Shown here: one piece after another, positions 14,982 through 16,199 of the stretch | Position numbering within the stretch: position 1 is the first letter of the stretch | How the letters are laid out: every line of letters starts with the position of its first letter | Origin: Clostridia bacterium | GTDB taxonomy: Bacteria; Bacillota; Clostridia; CAKSNL01; HGM11501 | DNA: 16,199 bases | Direction of reading: 5' to 3' | Assembly: GCA_017390225.1 (NCBI GenBank) | Contig: JAFPCL010000191.1 | Coordinates: forward strand, 1 to 16,199 | The notes under the pieces: model-generated | Seen by the model: the letters and a program-made list of their open reading frames with translations, nothing else | Told to the model about the DNA's origin: nothing | The model's database searches: none | Program-made: the position numbers and the translations under genes

Positions 14982-15998
14982 ATGGCACATCAGGCACTCA
15001 TTGATTTACAACACATTTCTTTAAAAGCCGGCGAAAGAGCCGACTACACCCAGGGTGGCGGCGGTAACACCTCTGCCAAATTAGACGACCGTTTAATGGC
15101 TGTTAAGGCTTCCGGATTCCAGCTGAAGCAGATTACCACCGAAACCGGTTTCGTTGTTGTTGACTATGCAAAAATCAAAGAATTCTATGATGCAGTTGAT
15201 CTTTCCAGCGGCATCGATTATGAAAAAGAATACACCAAAACCGCAAATGATTCTATCGTCGATTACGAGGATCTTCCTCGTCTTCGTCCTTCCGTTGAAG
15301 CAGGTTTCCACTCTATCTTGAAAAAATTCGTTATTCATACCCACAGCGTGTATGCAAACGTTTTGACCTGTGCCGTTGGCGGTAAGGAAAAGATGGAAGA
15401 AGTCTTAAAGGAAAGCCCCTACAAGTATTTTTGGGTGGAATACATTGATCCCGGTTTCTCTTTGACTCTGCAGATTGCAAAGCAGATTGGTGAGCTTGGT
15501 GCTATTCCGGATGTTATTTTCATGGAAAACCACGGCTTTATCATTACTGCCGATGATGCAAACGAATGTGTTCGTATCCATGACGATGTGAACGAAAGAA
15601 TCATCAAAGCTTTGGGCATCACCAATGTGTTCCCGAAGGTTGCTGTGAAAGCCTGCGAAGATGGCACGTTTGCAAGCGCTACAGATTATATTGCAAACTA
15701 TATCCGTGAAAACAAAGTTACGGCACAAATGTTTGATGATATCATTCTTTATCCCGACCAGCTGGTATACTTAAACGGCGGTGCAGATAAGATGACAATC
15801 CACACCGAAACCGGTGCAATCACTTATACCGGTACCGAAAAAGAAGCACTGACGGTAGAAGAAACTTTGGCAGCTTACCTGTATGTCATTGATACCATCA
15901 AGCGTTGCGGCATGGAAGTTCACACCATGGGCGAAGCAGGGGTTGCTTTCATCAATAACTGGGAGAGCGAAAAATATCGCAAATCCATGGCGAAATAA
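14982..15998 (+). CDS. Class II aldolase, probably acting on rhamnulose 1-phosphate
   Basis: This is a 338-residue class II aldolase/adducin-family protein. The substrate phosphate loop is GGGGNTSAK (25-33). The metal site is probably H119, H121 (VIHTHSVYAN) and H184 (MENHGFII), with E106 in RPSVEAGFH as the likely catalytic acid. The start is set at ATG 14982, nine bases after AAAAGGAG; the ATG at 14976 is only three bases from it. Following rhaB, it likely splits rhamnulose 1-phosphate to dihydroxyacetone phosphate and lactaldehyde. It is longer than the 274-residue E. coli RhaD and looks more like the aldolase half of the fused RhaE/YuxG enzymes, without the dehydrogenase half. The exact substrate is inferred from position. 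Confidence 0.82.
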   Translation: MAHQALIDLQHISLKAGERADYTQGGGGNTSAKLDDRLMAVKASGFQLKQITTETGFVVVDYAKIKEFYDAVDLSSGIDYEKEYTKTANDSIVDYEDLPRLRPSVEAGFHSILKKFVIHTHSVYANVLTCAVGGKEKMEEVLKESPYKYFWVEYIDPGFSLTLQIAKQIGELGAIPDVIFMENHGFIITADDANECVRIHDDVNERIIKALGITNVFPKVAVKACEDGTFASATDYIANYIRENKVTAQMFDDIILYPDQLVYLNGGADKMTIHTETGAITYTGTEKEALTVEETLAAYLYVIDTIKRCGMEVHTMGEAGVAFINNWESEKYRKSMAK

Positions 15999-16012
15999 GA
16001 AATAAAATGAAG

Positions 16013-16050
16013 AATAAAGGTTCATGGCTTGTTCATGAGCCTTTATTTTT
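16013..16050 (+). terminator. Terminator after the rhaB-aldolase pair
   Basis: AATAAAGGTTCATG (16014-16020 continuing to 16026) pairs with CATGAGCCTTTATT (16034-16047) through one G-T pair around a seven-base loop, followed by a T-run. It ends the dnaD-dnaI-rhaB-aldolase run. Confidence 0.88.
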
Positions 16051-16064
16051 AAAGGACGAAAGTT

Positions 16065-16199
16065 ATGAATACAGAACGTTTTGCAAATCAACTTAAAAAA
16101 TTCGATTTGGATGGTTTGCTTTTATTTTCTTCACCGAATGTACAGTATTTTTCCGGTTTTTCGGGCACGGAAGCGATTGTTTTGGCTTGTAACGAGCAA
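16065..16199 (+). CDS. N-terminal part of a creatinase/Xaa-Pro peptidase-type protein (cut by window edge)
   Basis: The first 45 residues are present. MNTERFANQLKKFDLDGLLL followed by NVQYFSGFSGTEAIVL is the typical start of the creatinase N-terminal domain found in Xaa-Pro aminopeptidases and dipeptidases, with the N-V-x-Y-F-S-G-F-x-G-T pattern. The metal-binding peptidase domain lies outside the window, so the exact activity is open. AAAGGA (16051-16056) precedes the ATG, directly after the terminator. Confidence 0.8.
   Translation, partial: MNTERFANQLKKFDLDGLLLFSSPNVQYFSGFSGTEAIVLACNEQ

Overview
The window looks like a chromosome segment of a low-G+C Gram-positive anaerobe of the class Clostridia. 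The grounds are strong AAGGAGG-type ribosome sites, GTG and TTG starts, a DnaD-type replication protein beside a DnaI/DnaC-type helicase loader, a DUF11 protein beginning MATFTNQA, and glutaminyl- and glutamyl-tRNA synthetases side by side. The species cannot be named from the sequence.

Layout. Positions 1-880 are a mobile-element graveyard. They hold the last 18 codons of an unidentified gene, three GGGGGTGCA repeats resembling the end of an IS21-type element, a terminator, an array of about seven short hairpins, and a tnpV-like gene broken by three in-frame stops. From 6102 back to 882, on the minus strand, lies a run asd-dapA-dapB-(tandem ACT protein)-(DUF554 membrane protein)-trpB. It encodes three consecutive steps from aspartyl phosphate towards diaminopimelate/lysine, a probable free-standing regulatory subunit, a membrane protein, and a tryptophan synthase beta chain without an alpha chain. 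It has a clear promoter with a leader of only about 27 nt and ends at a strong terminator.

From 6310 to 7164 (plus strand) is a lone cell-surface-type DUF11 protein with a TTG start whose ribosome site can be folded away. Next is purC (minus strand; the GTG at 7899 is the better start), convergent with it on a shared terminator. Then, all on the plus strand, come glnS-gltX overlapping by one base, dnaD-dnaI from their own promoter, and rhaB, whose start overlaps the stop of dnaI. A class II aldolase follows, and the pair probably handles L-rhamnulose and L-rhamnulose 1-phosphate. After a terminator, the window ends inside a creatinase/Xaa-Pro peptidase-type gene.

Most of the window is ordinary housekeeping DNA. 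I see no clear new multi-gene system. The best candidates for a second look are the hairpin array next to the tnpV relic, the detached aspartokinase-like ACT subunit in the dap operon, the orphan DUF11 gene with its occluded ribosome site, and the replication-to-rhamnose gene junction with its abrupt change in codon use.
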